A program made the translations under genes and the position numbers. A DNA stretch of 64,000 nt from Actinostola sp. cb2023 (Eukaryota > Cnidaria > Anthozoa > Actiniaria > Actinostolidae), in the NCBI GenBank assembly GCA_033675265.1, contig JAUJYZ010000732.1:186001-250000 (forward strand), given 5' to 3'. The notes beneath the pieces were generated by a model, which was not told the origin of the DNA, searched no databases, and worked only from the letters and a program-made list of their open reading frames with translations. Positions 22,471 through 34,300 of the stretch are shown here, piece after piece (the first letter of the stretch is position 1; every line of letters begins with the position of its first letter).

Positions 22471-23869
22471 TCTTTGTTTTAGAAAGAATATAGTTTTTAG
22501 ACAATTTTGAGTCGCTATTTATCGCACGTCGCAAAGAAAGCCAGTGCAGTGTTCAGTCTTTCGCGACGCTAGCCAATAGGAATCAAGCAAAATTGAATAC
22601 TAAAATCAGTTTATTTGAAGGACAAAAGTTGTTTTCTTCAGTCGTTTTAACGTCTACATTTACGGATAATCTACAACAGTAACACAGCCATAGATCTAGA
22701 TATGGATAACCAGTTCGTAGTTAACGAAAACTTACAACCAGAAAGACTAAAAGCGATGACAAGCTGAGTTTTCACAATCACTGAATCAGTCTTGACAAAC
22801 TAATGTAAGTAAGTCTTAAAGCTTATACTTCAGAAGTTAATCGGAAAGATATAAAATTACGGACTTATTCTATCTTCATCAGTAAAACTTTAATAAATCG
22901 TTCAAATTTCCTCAACTGACGTTCAGTTCTTGTTGTCTTTCAATCCGATCAGAGAGCTGCCGCTTGCACGAGAAGCTCAGTGAACTTCAACTTTTCACAG
23001 GACGTCGACATTGATGGATTTGACTACGTTCCTTGAATGTTAATGATTCTCAGGCAAAAGATTTCAGACAAAGACATATTTATCGATAAACAGAGCCAGA
23101 GGTGATCGCTCTGATTCAGTGATTATGAAGCTACATCCAGTACAACTACAACAACTGAACATGCAAGTCAAAGCCGGCAGCCGAGCGACAAGCAAAGCCA
23201 ACTGGATAATTTGCAGTTTTGTATGATTTTGCATTAAATTCGACTATTGTTGTTGTTTATCTATTGGCTTCTATTAGATTGTAGTTGTTGCTGGAGCCGG
23301 TTTGATTTAAGCTTACGGCAGTGACTGCCATGATTTGTACTTCGTGGTCTCTTTCTCAAACTTAGGTCAGTGAAAGTTTTGTAAATAAGCTTAAATAAAT
23401 TATTATCTCGCTGAGAAATTTCAATAATTATCAGTGCATCGAATCGATCTGGAGTATCATTCATTCAGAAGAGTATTAATTTAAGCTTGCAAGGTATACG
23501 TTTTACGATTGTTTTGTTTTCAATGTTGTTGTTTTGCGAAAAGCCAACAACATCAAAAGTGCGGGCTTCCTGTTTTTTTCATTGAATTCAGCTTTTCAAA
23601 TGTCTTGATTTTAATCTCATTTGCAAAACAAAAATTCATTATTTCTGTCTGTAAATGTTTTTGTTTGTTCCTTTTGTAAGCAATCTCAATGTTTATTTGT
23701 TCTCTTGGTGAGAAACAAAGACGAAAATCGAACTTGAATACAAAATTCAGCGCGGGATCCCTATATATCGTTGAATTCAGCTTTTCAAAGTGTTGAATTC
23801 CACGCTTAATTCCCTCTCATCCGGTTTGCTTCTCAGCCAATCAGCGCGCGAGTTTCATATGAGCTATGG

Positions 23870-24045
23870 GATTCTATAGGTAAATTCATTGGCTGACGAG
23901 GGAATTCCACGTTGAATTCACGAGAAAAGGCGATATCGCACAAGTCGCGAAGCGACGAGTGCGATATCGCCTTTTCGAGTGAATTCAACGTGGAATTCAC
24001 GAGTCGGGCCAATGAATTTTCCTTGAATCGTATAGCATTTATGCA
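23870..24045. repeat. Long palindrome at left end of unit 2
   Basis: Nested stems: an inner GGCGATATCGCAC...GTGCGATATCGCC, a middle TTCCACGTTGAATTCAC with its complement, and outer arms shared with the 22380 foldback. The inner arms are perfect over about 20 bp. It could extrude as a cruciform. Confidence 0.8.
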
Positions 24046-24762
24046 AAGCAAAAACAAAACAAAACAGAAAAACAAAAAATGCATGTTTACTAACTGAGCG
24101 CACGGGGAAACCATTCAACAGTCGCCGTACAAAAATAGCGAGCAAATAGGAATCGAGCTGTACGTGGGCTCGCTGTGGGCATGAATGAAAAATCCAAACT
24201 TACTTCACGACTTCCCCGGCTTGCATCGTGACTCGTGGTGACTGAACGGCTAGGTTCATTTTATTGTAAAACAAGCAAAACAATAGTACTTTTACCCCTT
24301 TCTTGTCAACAAATGGAAAGGATAATCGTCATGTTAGAGTTTTGGAGGAATATTGAACCGCTCGCTTGACATTATGCAGCTTATTTTATCCTGACTTGGA
24401 GTTGGAGAGTCAACGTTTGAACCTCGTTTCACTGGTTTAATAGAAAAAGTAAGTACTAAAAGGTTTTAAAAGCTAACAAATCTTTATTTGTAAATACAAT
24501 CAAGAACACTGGTTGCTTTAATTATCTTTACAACGTTTGCACTTTTTGATTAAGGATTTGAACAGTTCTCAATCTCAGTTCAGGAGATAAACTAACTTTT
24601 AAAAGCCTAACTGTTTTTCAAACGAGTAGCTTAATGTTGATTCAGTGGGTTCTGAAACCTTTTCTTTTTTCTTTAAAATCGGCTTGAAAATACAATGCAA
24701 GTGTTTTTGGACTAAATGAAGTCAAAGTTGTTTGTCTCACTCAGCTGTCTTACATCTAACAG

Positions 24763-26363
24763 TTAACGGTGATTTACACTTGATTGCAGGTTGATGGAAA
24801 TGGTTATCGGGGAATTATTAAATGTGACATCAGATAATAATCCCGCATGAGCACCTGTAGGAAAAGGAGTAGAACTGTTATCTTTAGCTGTGTTTTCTAC
24901 TCTCTGAGAGGCAAGACTACGTGCGTTTTCAATTTCTACAAGCACATTTGAAGCCGAAGAGCGGCTGTCACCGTTGGCCGTTGCATCCGTTGCATTTGTT
25001 GTGGTGCTGTTTGCTGTGCTAAATCCAGCGAGATGATTAGACATCCTCCGTTGCTTCTCCAGCGGATTATGGCTGTAACTTGAAATTGATTCAGGGTTAG
25101 CATGACCTGTCAGCTCACATATTTCAAGTGGATGAAAGTCGTCACGAAGCGACTGGATCACTGTTTTGCGGCCAGATGAGTTGCTGTATTTGCCATCCAA
25201 TCCAGCTGTTGTAGCAATGATCTTCATCTGTTTTGCCAGTGTATTGCGACCAACTGGAGACGCCTTGAACCAAACATCTCCTTCTGATGGCTTTTTATCC
25301 CCTATTGGGGCCAGGAAGAAGTTTGGTGGTACATTTTCTCCTTGTGGACGATGACTGGCGTACTCCACAAACGCTCTGTAAGGATCTCTTTCTCCGCCGT
25401 CCGTCCTCCATATTTTGTTGTTGTATTTTCTGGCTCTTTTACGTGCAGCTCCGTCGTCTCCTTGCCTGTTCTTCGTCTGTCTCTCTGTATATTCTACATA
25501 CTGGTCTCTGTGATGGCAAAATCCAGGATCTGGCAATCGTGTTGTTCTTGTACAGCCCTCATGCCTAAATGGGTCATATTAATCCACCACACAAGGTGAA
25601 GGAGAGCTCTTGGATTATGGAGGCCAATGGCACCTGACGACCACATCTTTTCCAATTCCTCCTCCTCTACTGGCAATGCAGCGTTTGGTTTGTTTCCCAA
25701 ACCATTCTTTTTGAGGTGTTTCTTTTTGGCGGATAAGATTTTTGCGACTTCTTCAAATTCAAGCATCGAGGATTTCTCAAGGTCGAAGTTGTCAACAGCT
25801 GGCGGACATGGCCGATCTAGGAAGTATCTTCGCAATCCATTGCGGTAAGTTTGTAGCGAACCAGGCTCGTATTCTTTTCCTTTGTTTCCGTTTCCCATCT
25901 GTCTTATTTCCAAGAAAAAGTGCTTTAGTAAGGGTGGGGCTTCTTCTTTGCCAATTGTGTTTAAATCCAAGTCTTCGCCATGTTTTTCTTTATACCACTT
26001 CTCAAGTCGGCGGACTGCTGTTGCGGTACTTCTTTTTGTATTTTTTGCAACCATTTCATCTACAAAATTATTCACGTCTTCTTCACTATACACCACAACT
26101 GATGAGATTGCTGACTCAGACAAAGCTTTTTCATTTGCATCGGTTGCATCGGTACTTGCATCGGTACTTACGGCGATACTTTCGTTCACATCAACGTTTG
26201 CATCAACACTTTCGGTAGCCATTTCTTTGTTCAAGCGCCTTAATTTTCTTTCTCTTGTACTTTTTAGACACAGTTTCTGTCTTTCTAAAACGCTAAATTT
26301 GAATGAGAAGTTTGGAGAAATTTCCGTATGGCTTAGAGGTTTTGATATGTTTCGATTGAACAT
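24763..26363 (-). pseudogene. Crypton-like tyrosine recombinase, frameshifted
   Basis: ATG at 26363, or at 26222 in a better context. The N-terminal part is Ala/Asp/Ser-rich with DANVDVNES, followed by a core-binding region (NNFVDEMVAKNTKRSTATAV... LKHFFLEIR) and the catalytic domain. The first catalytic Arg is in HLGMRAVQEQH. The frame then shifts (25536-25494) and resumes with EYTERQTKNRQGDD, NSSGRKTVIQSL, ELTGHANPESISSYS. This gives Arg, Arg, His and the Tyr nucleophile. The usual His of the HxxR motif is replaced (NSSGRKT where relatives read NHSxRKT), which together with the frameshift suggests inactivity. The family is the DUF3504/Crypton type. It lies inside element O, opposite in orientation to the O integrase. 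Confidence 0.75.
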
Positions 26364-26797
26364 ACCATCTCTTTCTCGTTTTGATTTTGTTTTGTTTTTA
26401 CACTTTCTTTGTTTTTGTTTTGTTTTTGTTTTTTACACTGCGAGGATGAAAAAACGCTCGCGTACGTGCTGATGAATGCAAGCGGACGTAAAAGGAAGCC
26501 CCCCGATCCACACAAAATCACCATCCTTCTCGACCAATCAGCGCGTGATTTAGCTATGTGCTATACGATTCTATAATAAATCTTAAGAAGGTCGGTGTTT
26601 TTTTTAGAAATATAGAAATACCCAGTATCTGTAAGCACAAAATGTACGTTTTGTCCCATAAACTTTGCTCACGATTGTGAATGTTTTTTTTAATTATTAA
26701 GAGATTTGTATAAAAGCAAAGGGACAGGAAATATATTTTATTGATATATTCTTTAACCCTATTAGAAACAATTCAGTATGTATATCTGATGTATATC

Positions 26798-27010
26798 AGC
26801 CGAACCATTGCTTCTGAGGCTACTAAATATAATAAATAAAAATATGTTTGAGTCTTTTTGATGGGTTTCCTGTGGTAGGGAGGCGTTGGGTTCCCTGTGA
26901 ATTTTAAGTGTATTATGTTGGTCTCTGTTCGCGTCCCGGGAAAACCATCAAAAGCGACGCAAATAGATTTTTATTTAGTATTTAGTAGCCTCAAAAGCAA
27001 TGTTTGGGCT
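26798..27010. mobile_element. MITE, AGCC..ACCATTGCTTCTGAGG type
   Basis: Inverted ends share ATTGCTTCTGAGGCTACTAAA with one mismatch. A second family member with the same TIR lies at 39821-40019. Both contain TTTTTGATGGGTTTCCTGTGG. No coding capacity. Confidence 0.8.
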
Positions 27011-27081
27011 GTCTGTGGTATATGTGTAAAAAGGTATACGTCCACTAGTTCAGTCGCATAAAACACTAGTGATTCAATATA

Positions 27082-27318
27082 CAGTCGATGTCATTAAGTT
27101 TGTCCACCTCGGAAAAGCACATTTGCACTTTTACTAGCCTGCCAGTTTACACACAAAACCATGTGTCTTAATATATATTCGTTTCGTTTTACGCACGTGG
27201 AACCCAGAGTCAATACGATTACCGACATGGCAGCCGGACAAGTGCAAATACTTCCTTCTCTAGAAGTGCGCAAATGTGTAAATGTGCTTTTTCGAGGTGG
27301 ACAACCTTAATGACACTG
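27082..27318. mobile_element. 237-bp MITE, TA duplication
   Basis: CAGTCGATGTCATTAAGTTT and complement (mismatches in the second half) flanked by TA. The inverted arms extend through CCACCTCG and AAAAGCACATTTGCAC. Typical Tc1/mariner-type non-autonomous element. Confidence 0.8.
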
Positions 27319-27549
27319 TATATAAAATATTGTTGCTGTCTTCGCCTCAGAATTCAATAGGACTGAACACGCTTACCAAAACCTCTACTGAAACCGAATG
27401 TAAACAAAGGCCAAAAAAAATAAGATTGGCATCCGGAAAAGGACGGTCATGATTAATAAACTCAGTGAAAGAACTGGGGAACCAAAACAGAAAAATTAAG
27501 AAAGAAAAACACACTAAAGTACAATCAAGACGGTAAGATGCAAGACGTT

Positions 27550-27856
27550 ACGTTACGCACCATACTATATAACTAACAAGATATAAAAGTGTCTTGAAGA
27601 GATTGAACTGAGGGTTAGCTTCAGTTCGTGCGCATTGGCAACCTGCCTCACTCCTCCAAAACACAGACGGGAGCTCATCGTCATTATCGTCATCATCAGT
27701 GCTGTCCTCCAAGGAGATTGGTGTGATTACCAATGGATACCTCCACGCCACAGCTTTCCATGTGCTTGCGGAGATCGTTCAGTGGAACGTTGCCGTGGCA
27801 AATGAAGCATTCCTCTTTGGTTTCTGTTTGGCCAAAGGCAAGGGACTCGTCCAGGA
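27550..27856 (-). pseudogene. O HECT gene: zinc-finger exon left of element I
   Basis: Exon 27856-27741 follows an AG acceptor and encodes LDESLAFGQTE, then a C2HC finger (CFICHGNVPLNDLRKHMESC) of the UBZ/Rad18-like kind, ending at a GT donor. It is oriented like the O HECT exons at 41564-40069, and element I (27930-39417) lies in the intron between them, so I take it as the next exon. A downstream acidic frame (27710-27600, STDDDDNDDELPS) may be a further exon but I could not place its border. No HECT catalytic exon remains between 22.2 and 27.5 kb, so O's ligase is truncated. Confidence 0.6.
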
Positions 27857-27929
27857 CTATATATGTCTGGATAGGGCGTATATATATACGCCCTGTCCCT
27901 AAAGCGCGAAGCTCTTCTGCAGAGCAGGC

Positions 27930-28271
27930 TATGGCAAGCCAAATGTAGCAATATTCAAAACGTTAAAGTCAATAAAATATATTTTCAATTCAATGAAATA
28001 TACGTTCAATTCAATGAAATATTTTCAATTCAATGAAATATTTTCAATTCAATGAAATATTTTCAATAAAATGAAATATTTTCAATTCAATGAAATATTT
28101 TCAATTCAATGAAATATTTTCAATTCAATGAAATATTTTCAATTCAATGAAATATTTTCAATTCAATGAAATATTTTCAATTCAATGAAATATTTTCAAT
28201 TCAATGAAATATTTTCAATTCAATGAAATATTTTCAATTCAATGTTCCTGGGGAGAGCGCTGCCAGATAAT
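27930..28271 (+). repeat. Element I left inverted repeat with 19-bp array
   Basis: About 14 units of TTTTCAATTCAATGAAATA, with a few variants near both array edges. It is followed by CCTGGGGAGAGCGCTGCCAG, which is also present (one mismatch) at the inner edge of the right repeat. It lies directly upstream of the integrase start. Confidence 0.9.
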
Positions 28272-28325
28272 CGTCATTCCCAGTTTCAACTCGTCCCCAG
28301 TACCTCTCTACTTGCTCTTTTCAAA

Positions 28326-29813
28326 ATGGCGGAGATGGCGGATGCAGTTGAATAAATACCAAGTTATCTTTCATCAGTTCTTGATGAAGCGGATGCTTTG
28401 TTAAACAATCAGTCTGTGGATATTAATAGTTTAGAGATGCATGTTGTTGTTCTGGACAGAACTGTTAGCTTCTTAAGGGCTGTGAGTGAAATGGATACTG
28501 AAGACCAATGTGATTGGATCTCGCTTTCACAAGCTTTTTCGGGTGTTTTGGCTGCCTTACAACAAAAGATTTGCGAACTTTTGACAAGGCCTTCAACAGC
28601 TGTTCAAGGGCATTGCATTGTTACCCACATGGGAGAACCAGGAAGACCAAAAATTCAAATTTCACGTGAAATGATCGAGAATCTTCGAGGGTTAGGGTTT
28701 TCTTGGAAGAAGGTAGCGGATTTGCTGGGAGTGTCCAGATGGACTTTATTTAGAAGAGTTCGAGAATTTGGTATCCAGTCTGAAACCAACCTTAGCTCAA
28801 TAACAGATGAGGAGTTGGACTCTAAAGTCTCTGAATACATCACCCGCCATGGAGGAACAACAGGACAGTATTACATGATTGGTTACTTACGCTCTCTTGG
28901 CTTGCGGGTCCAAAGAAGCAGAGTCCGAGAAAGCATTGCCAGAATCGATCCGAAGAATTCTGCTATTAGGTGGGGAGTTGTAGTCAGTCGAAGGAAATAC
29001 TATGTACCATGGCCCAACTCTCTGTGGCACCTTGATGGACACCACTCATTAATTCGATGGAAGTTCGTTGTTCATGGATGCATAGATGGATTATCACGTA
29101 GGGTTATGTTTCTTCATTGTAACCCCAATAATTTATCGCAGACTGTTTTATTGCTATTTCTAAATGTCATTGAAAATGATGGGGGGTTGTGGCCTTCCCG
29201 CATACGTGTTGATAAAGGTGTAGAGAATGTCCTTGTGTGCGATGCTATGGTTGAAGCTCGTGGAGAAAACAGAGGCAGTTTTATTGCTGGACCCTCAACC
29301 CACAACCAAAGAATTGAACGTCTTTGGAGGGATGTGTTTCGTTGTGTTTTGCATTACTTTTATTATGTTTTTTATGCTATGGAGGACTCTGGAATTCTCA
29401 ATGTTGATAATCCAGTCCACATGTTTACCTTGCATTGTGTATTTCTGGCCCGAATCAACCAAGCACTTCATGAGTATAAAGAAGCTTTTAATAATCATGG
29501 TATTCGCACAGCAAGTGGTTGGTCACCTTACCAATTGTGGTTAAATGGAATGATGCATGAGGACAACCCTCTAGCAAAGGGTGTACTAGAAAACCCACTT
29601 GATTTGCAGTATTATGGACATGATTCTGAAGGACCTTCCCCGTTTGATGAAAGTAACAACAATGTTACAGTGCCAGAAATCTATTTAGACAATGCAGAGA
29701 ACATATCAATGGAAGTCCAACAACATCTAGATCCCTTAAGACCCTCAACACAAATGGGGATTGACATTTATAGTGATGCTCTTCAAATGGTGGAAAGGCT
29801 TATACAGCCATAA
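28326..29813 (+). CDS. Integrase-type (D-D-35-E) transposase of element I
   Basis: Catalyses excision and integration of element I. The best-context ATG is 28326 (aaaATGGCGGAG), but codon 10 is TAA (28353). The frame beyond is open to 29813, with the next in-frame ATG at 28437, giving 458 aa. Order from 28437: an N-terminal helical region; a helix-turn-helix (about 85-115: GFSWKKVADLLGVSRWTLFR); and a retroviral-integrase-like core with LWHLDGHH (Asp200), RIRVDKGVEN (Asp259) and NQRIERLW (Glu294), spaced D-35-E. Further family signatures are HGCIDGLSR and GIRTASGWSPYQLW. An Asp/Ser-rich tail follows. Transcription probably starts in the terminal array. The early stop may be a real mutation or be bypassed by the downstream ATG. 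The closest relative in the window is the O pseudogene. Confidence 0.85.
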
Positions 29814-29988
29814 GCCTTTCCACCAGTTGAAGTGTCACTAGGAAACACTGAAAAACCTAAACATTCTCCAGGATTCAAAGGGTTAATAATTTGTTAATAT
29901 AAGACACCTTCTATCCTCTATCCAGATCAGAGGTCCTGCTATACAAGCTATCCATAATCAACAAAATACATTTATACTGCTTTATTAA

Positions 29989-31004
29989 CCCTTTGACACC
30001 CAGAGATTTTTGAGTTTTTTAGCGATTTTCTGGACCTAATCACGTCATAGGAAATTTCGATTCCATATAAGGGGTTTCCATGGAAATCTTGACAGTTCTG
30101 AAAGCCCACGGGCTCAGGGTCTGACGTAATCTTTCTCTTGTCGTGAATCACCGCGAGGAACAGCATCTCGTAGCTACTAGGAGCGGTCAATTTTGCATTT
30201 TTAGAGTGTTTATAGCCATTATTCACCACAGAAGCCCCCAGGACAGCATCATTAAGCTTGACTGGTGTGGTAGAGACCGTTCTCCTGGAAGAACTCAGGA
30301 GTTTAGATACGAATTCACGAACACATTTCAACATTGCCGTTTGGAAATTCAAAATGGCGGACTCAAGTGTGAAATCGTCTCTCTGGTCTTTCTGTGGTGG
30401 ATTCCAGGACCTACAAAGGCATTTTTGGCGACTTTGGACTTGTAAAGAATGCAACCGGTGCAATATTTTGCCTGTAGGACTGAGTGGCTCGACACTCTAT
30501 ATATATTCTTAAAAGAGGGATTTTCGGGGGAGATCTATGCCGAAATTCCCGGATGTTTCCCGGCATCCTTTTCGGGCGTGCAGAAGGAAAACACGTGTTA
30601 GCGAAAGTGGTCCTAAGGAAATGGCTATTGTTCGGCGAGTTAAGGAAAAGAGAGGGCAAAATTCACGACTATATCAAGAAGAGAGATGGAAGTTTGCTGA
30701 GAAAGTGGCGTTTTGTTTCGCAAGGATGTATTTTGGAAGAAAATCCAAGTCAAATGTCGGTCATTTTCGAGGTGTAAAATTGCGTCAAAAACACGCATTT
30801 TTGATTTTTATGGCAAACAAATTGAACTAATGCCCAGAAATCGGACCTGTAAATCAGTTTACTTGAGGTTAAAATATGAAGAGTTCTCTAGTTGTCACTA
30901 ATAACTGGCCATGAGATCGATGTTACGAAAATTCAGAAAGTTAGAATTTTTCAAAGCAGTATCGATTTTTACGGGCGGTTTCGGGCGCCGTGGGAGTCAA
31001 AGGG
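29989..31004. mobile_element. 1-kb piggyBac-type MITE, TTAA duplication
   Basis: Termini CCCTTTGACACCCA and TGGGAGTCAAAGGG flanked by TTAA (29985-29988, 31005-31008). CCC-initial ends with TTAA fit piggyBac. Internal frames have no transposase similarity. It lies in the spacer between the two convergent genes of element I. Confidence 0.8.
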
Positions 31005-31394
31005 TTAAAGTCAATGGCTAAATATGTCTCTAAAGGATTCTTTTGGTCCATTATTTGAGAATTATACCTTTTTTTAAATCTCACTATTGTTACCACTATT
31101 GTTACTAGGGGCACATCCAGAAATTTATGAAGGGGGTGTCCCAAATGAAAAACTGAAAATGACAATATAGTGACATTATTATATTAGAATAGTAATATAT
31201 GTACTATAGAACAGGGTGTCCTGTGCACTGCAGGACCCCTGGATCCACCCCTGGTTACAAATGTCTTCTCTTTTTACCTTTTTTTTTTACTACAGATTAC
31301 ATTTTATTCAATGTAAAACTTCAAAAATGTTTACACTAACAAACCGAATATACATTTTTTTTAATGTAGTACATCTTTATGGAACAATGTCGTT

Positions 31395-34300
31395 TTACTT
31401 GATCCCAAAATATGTATTAGCAAAAGCCAGATCATAAAGTTTAAACAGAGTATCGGTGTCTGGCAGTGGTCTTGCTGGTGATGGCCTGGGAAGTTTCAGG
31501 CAATTAACACAAACATTAGCAGTGGGTAGAAATGATTGATCAACTTCATGGAAATAGAGTGATGGTTGAATTCCAAATCCAAGTACAGGCTCCTCATCTG
31601 TTCCTGTGGCAAATTGTAATATGCTTCCCAAAGTTATCCCAGCTCTACGGCCACCTGCATATGAAATTTGTAGAAGCCACATTTAAAGAAGAAAGCAGTG
31701 AAAACAAAACAACCTGTAATCTTTCTGTTCTGAAAAACTTGCTACATATATCAACAGAGTGCAAACAGTATTTATCACTGTGAAACAGTATTAATAAGTA
31801 TAATTGTATATACTAAATTGTACTACTTTATGTTAATTGTTTTCTATTGCTTTGTACTATTGTGTACTATTTAGTAGTTTAACAAAACTAGAAATTGGTC
31901 GTCTCGATTTAAAAATTTTCTTCAACAATCTTGTGTGTCACATAAATGTGTCACATAAAAAAAACAAAGGATATTGTACAAATTTGTACAATTTTGTTTT
32001 ACTAATGTTTCATGGTTGTACTGTTTGCACTCTATACTGTTTGTACTCTATCAAGTTAAACTTACTTGCAACTTCCCTAAGGTATTTTTGAAAAACTGCA
32101 TAAATAGCACTTTCATATTTTCTGGTGTTGGAACCTTCATCACTAAAGTGTGCTTTCAGCAAATTATTCAACTTTTTGATGGTTATATTCCCTGGTGGGC
32201 CAGGCCGGAATAAGTGTTGAAAGACTGGCATCTGCACTCCAAGCTAAAAAGGGACATATCACATTGTAAAGATTAGTTTTGATTGACATATCACATCAGG
32301 AGGTGCTCATATAATAAAAATATTAATAATCATTATATAATCTTAATTAGAGCTGGAAAATAACCAGCATTAAATTTAATATGCTTAGAGTACAAACATT
32401 AAAAGGATGCAACATTTTGTACTAATTAGTACTAAATAGCACTAATTAAACAATATAAACACATTGTCACTATTGTTTGTACTCTATTATGTTGCTAGTC
32501 ATGATCTCATAATTAAAGAAGTCATATCTCTGTAAGTTGCCTATGAAAACCTGGGGAATGTGTAGGGGAGATACATACATACTTTATTAATATTCCCGTT
32601 GGGGCTTTCCAATATTAAATTAATTACAATTAAAGAGATAAATACTAAACAAATATAAGTAATAAGATAATGTACTATATTTTTTTGGAGATGACTGGGT
32701 TGTTAATTACCTGCTGTATTCCAACTCTCTTCAATCCTATGCTCACTTGCTTTAAGCATGCATTTTTGATGTTGCCCTCATTGCAGCAAAATATATCATT
32801 TAGAACATCTTCTTCAAATTTTGGGATCTTACCATCTTGAAGAATACTTAGTCCTGTGAAATAAATAAACGAGATTTGAATACGACACACTTTTATAACG
32901 TATGCAGAAATACCTTGTGTGATTTGAATAAAAATTTATGACATTTTATTGAAATTTGTAATTTATTACTTGATCAGTATTGATGTGGTTTATCTGTTAA
33001 TTTTGTTTCAAAGATTTGAGTAAAGTTGATTCATTCAGTTGAGTAGTATTACCAAAGATTATCCCAATGTACAAGTAATCTTCAGCCATGTGGGGTTTAA
33101 AGCCATTCTCAAAATATTGTGTGAAAATATCCTTGAGAATAAGTCTGAAGAACTCCTTGCGGGGGCCTCCATGGTCTTCTGCTTCCTAAATCAAAAAGTG
33201 GAATACAAATTTTAGTTTTCTTATATATATTAAGAAATTTTTCTCTGTTTATTCTACAGCATTTTATTCCCCAATGACCTCATTCATGAGGCCAATTTGA
33301 ACAAAACCATTTGGACACCCTGATTATCGACTGATTAAAATTCACTCTACCATTCTAACGAGTGGAAAAATTTTTTTTAATCGTGGTTAAATGCAATTTA
33401 GGCATAGTTAAACTCGAATCAATGCTGGCCAGCGGTGGGGGGTGGCCCAAGGGTCTGTCATTGGGATCACACATGGTCATTACGTGCGTGTTGCATTCTT
33501 GCTGATCACTGCAGATCATTGCCTTGCTATTATAGCTGTGCATTTGTATGGATCGTCGCGGGTATTTGCTTGCCACAGTACTCTCATCATCGCTACGGTG
33601 GATTTTTGCATCGAATAATACTGCACAACATGCCATTTTTGATATATTAGAAATTTATAAATTATTACCTCTCCATAAAACTGCACTTCTAATGTCATAC
33701 GTAAGTCGGTTAAAGACTTAATTTCGTCAAAGCCAGTTTGAATGAGGTTCAGACGGTCTACTGAGATGTAATTTGTAGCTCCTTCATTTGGCCGACTCTC
33801 GTCCTCCACACATAAAGGTCTACCAGTGACTATAATGTTCTGGTAGTACCTGAGGATTTCCACAGGGTTAATGATGGCATGATCTTTACAATATTTAACA
33901 GTTTGGTCCACCAATGCACAAATGTCCTCAGGTCCATCCCATTGGGCCTTCGGTTCATTGTTGCCAATCAAAGGGGATGTCGTCAGATCTAAAAATGATG
34001 TACAACAATTTAAGACTGATATCCAAATAAGTAGTTTTAATTGGACACCAGTTCTAGGGAGCATAAATGTCAGCTATTAGGTCTCAGTTGTAACGAACGA
34101 TATTCAGAAGTAAGTGATGTGGAACTCGATGGAGTCTAAAGACAGAGTCGAAGTCATATTATAAACTCGATATATTTCACTATTGAAAGGGGAACCTTCA
34201 ATACAGTAAAAACCCGCGTATAAGAACCTTAATTTTTCAATTTAGCCTAAACAGGTTCTTATATAAATGGTACTTAAAGCAAATTTAGGCTACCAAGGTT

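Larger units (their letters stand above)
22380..26575. mobile_element. Crypton-like region, two tandem units
   Basis: The 9-mer GATTCTATA occurs at 22380, 23870 and 26567 in the same orientation. After the first two it continues GGTAAATTCATTGG into a foldback. Before the second and third there is a shared motif of about 40 bp beginning CCAATCAGCGCG. This fits two head-to-tail units sharing a junction: unit 1 (22380-23870, non-coding) and unit 2 (23870-26567, with the recombinase gene). Cryptons lack terminal inverted repeats and can form such arrays through site-specific recombination. An alternative is two independent MITE-like foldbacks beside a recombinase gene. Confidence 0.5.

Noticed and set aside
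25166..26472. Plus-strand Ser/Phe-rich frames across the recombinase region
   Set aside because: They are complements of the recombinase coding strand; the minus-strand frame has the family motifs.
27960..28245. CRISPR-like array of regularly spaced repeats
   Set aside because: The units are contiguous 19-mers without unique spacers, occur inverted at both ends of a eukaryotic transposon, and no cas genes are present.
28204..28404. 66-aa frame just before the element I integrase
   Set aside because: It starts in the 19-bp array and is in a different frame from the integrase, with no similarity.
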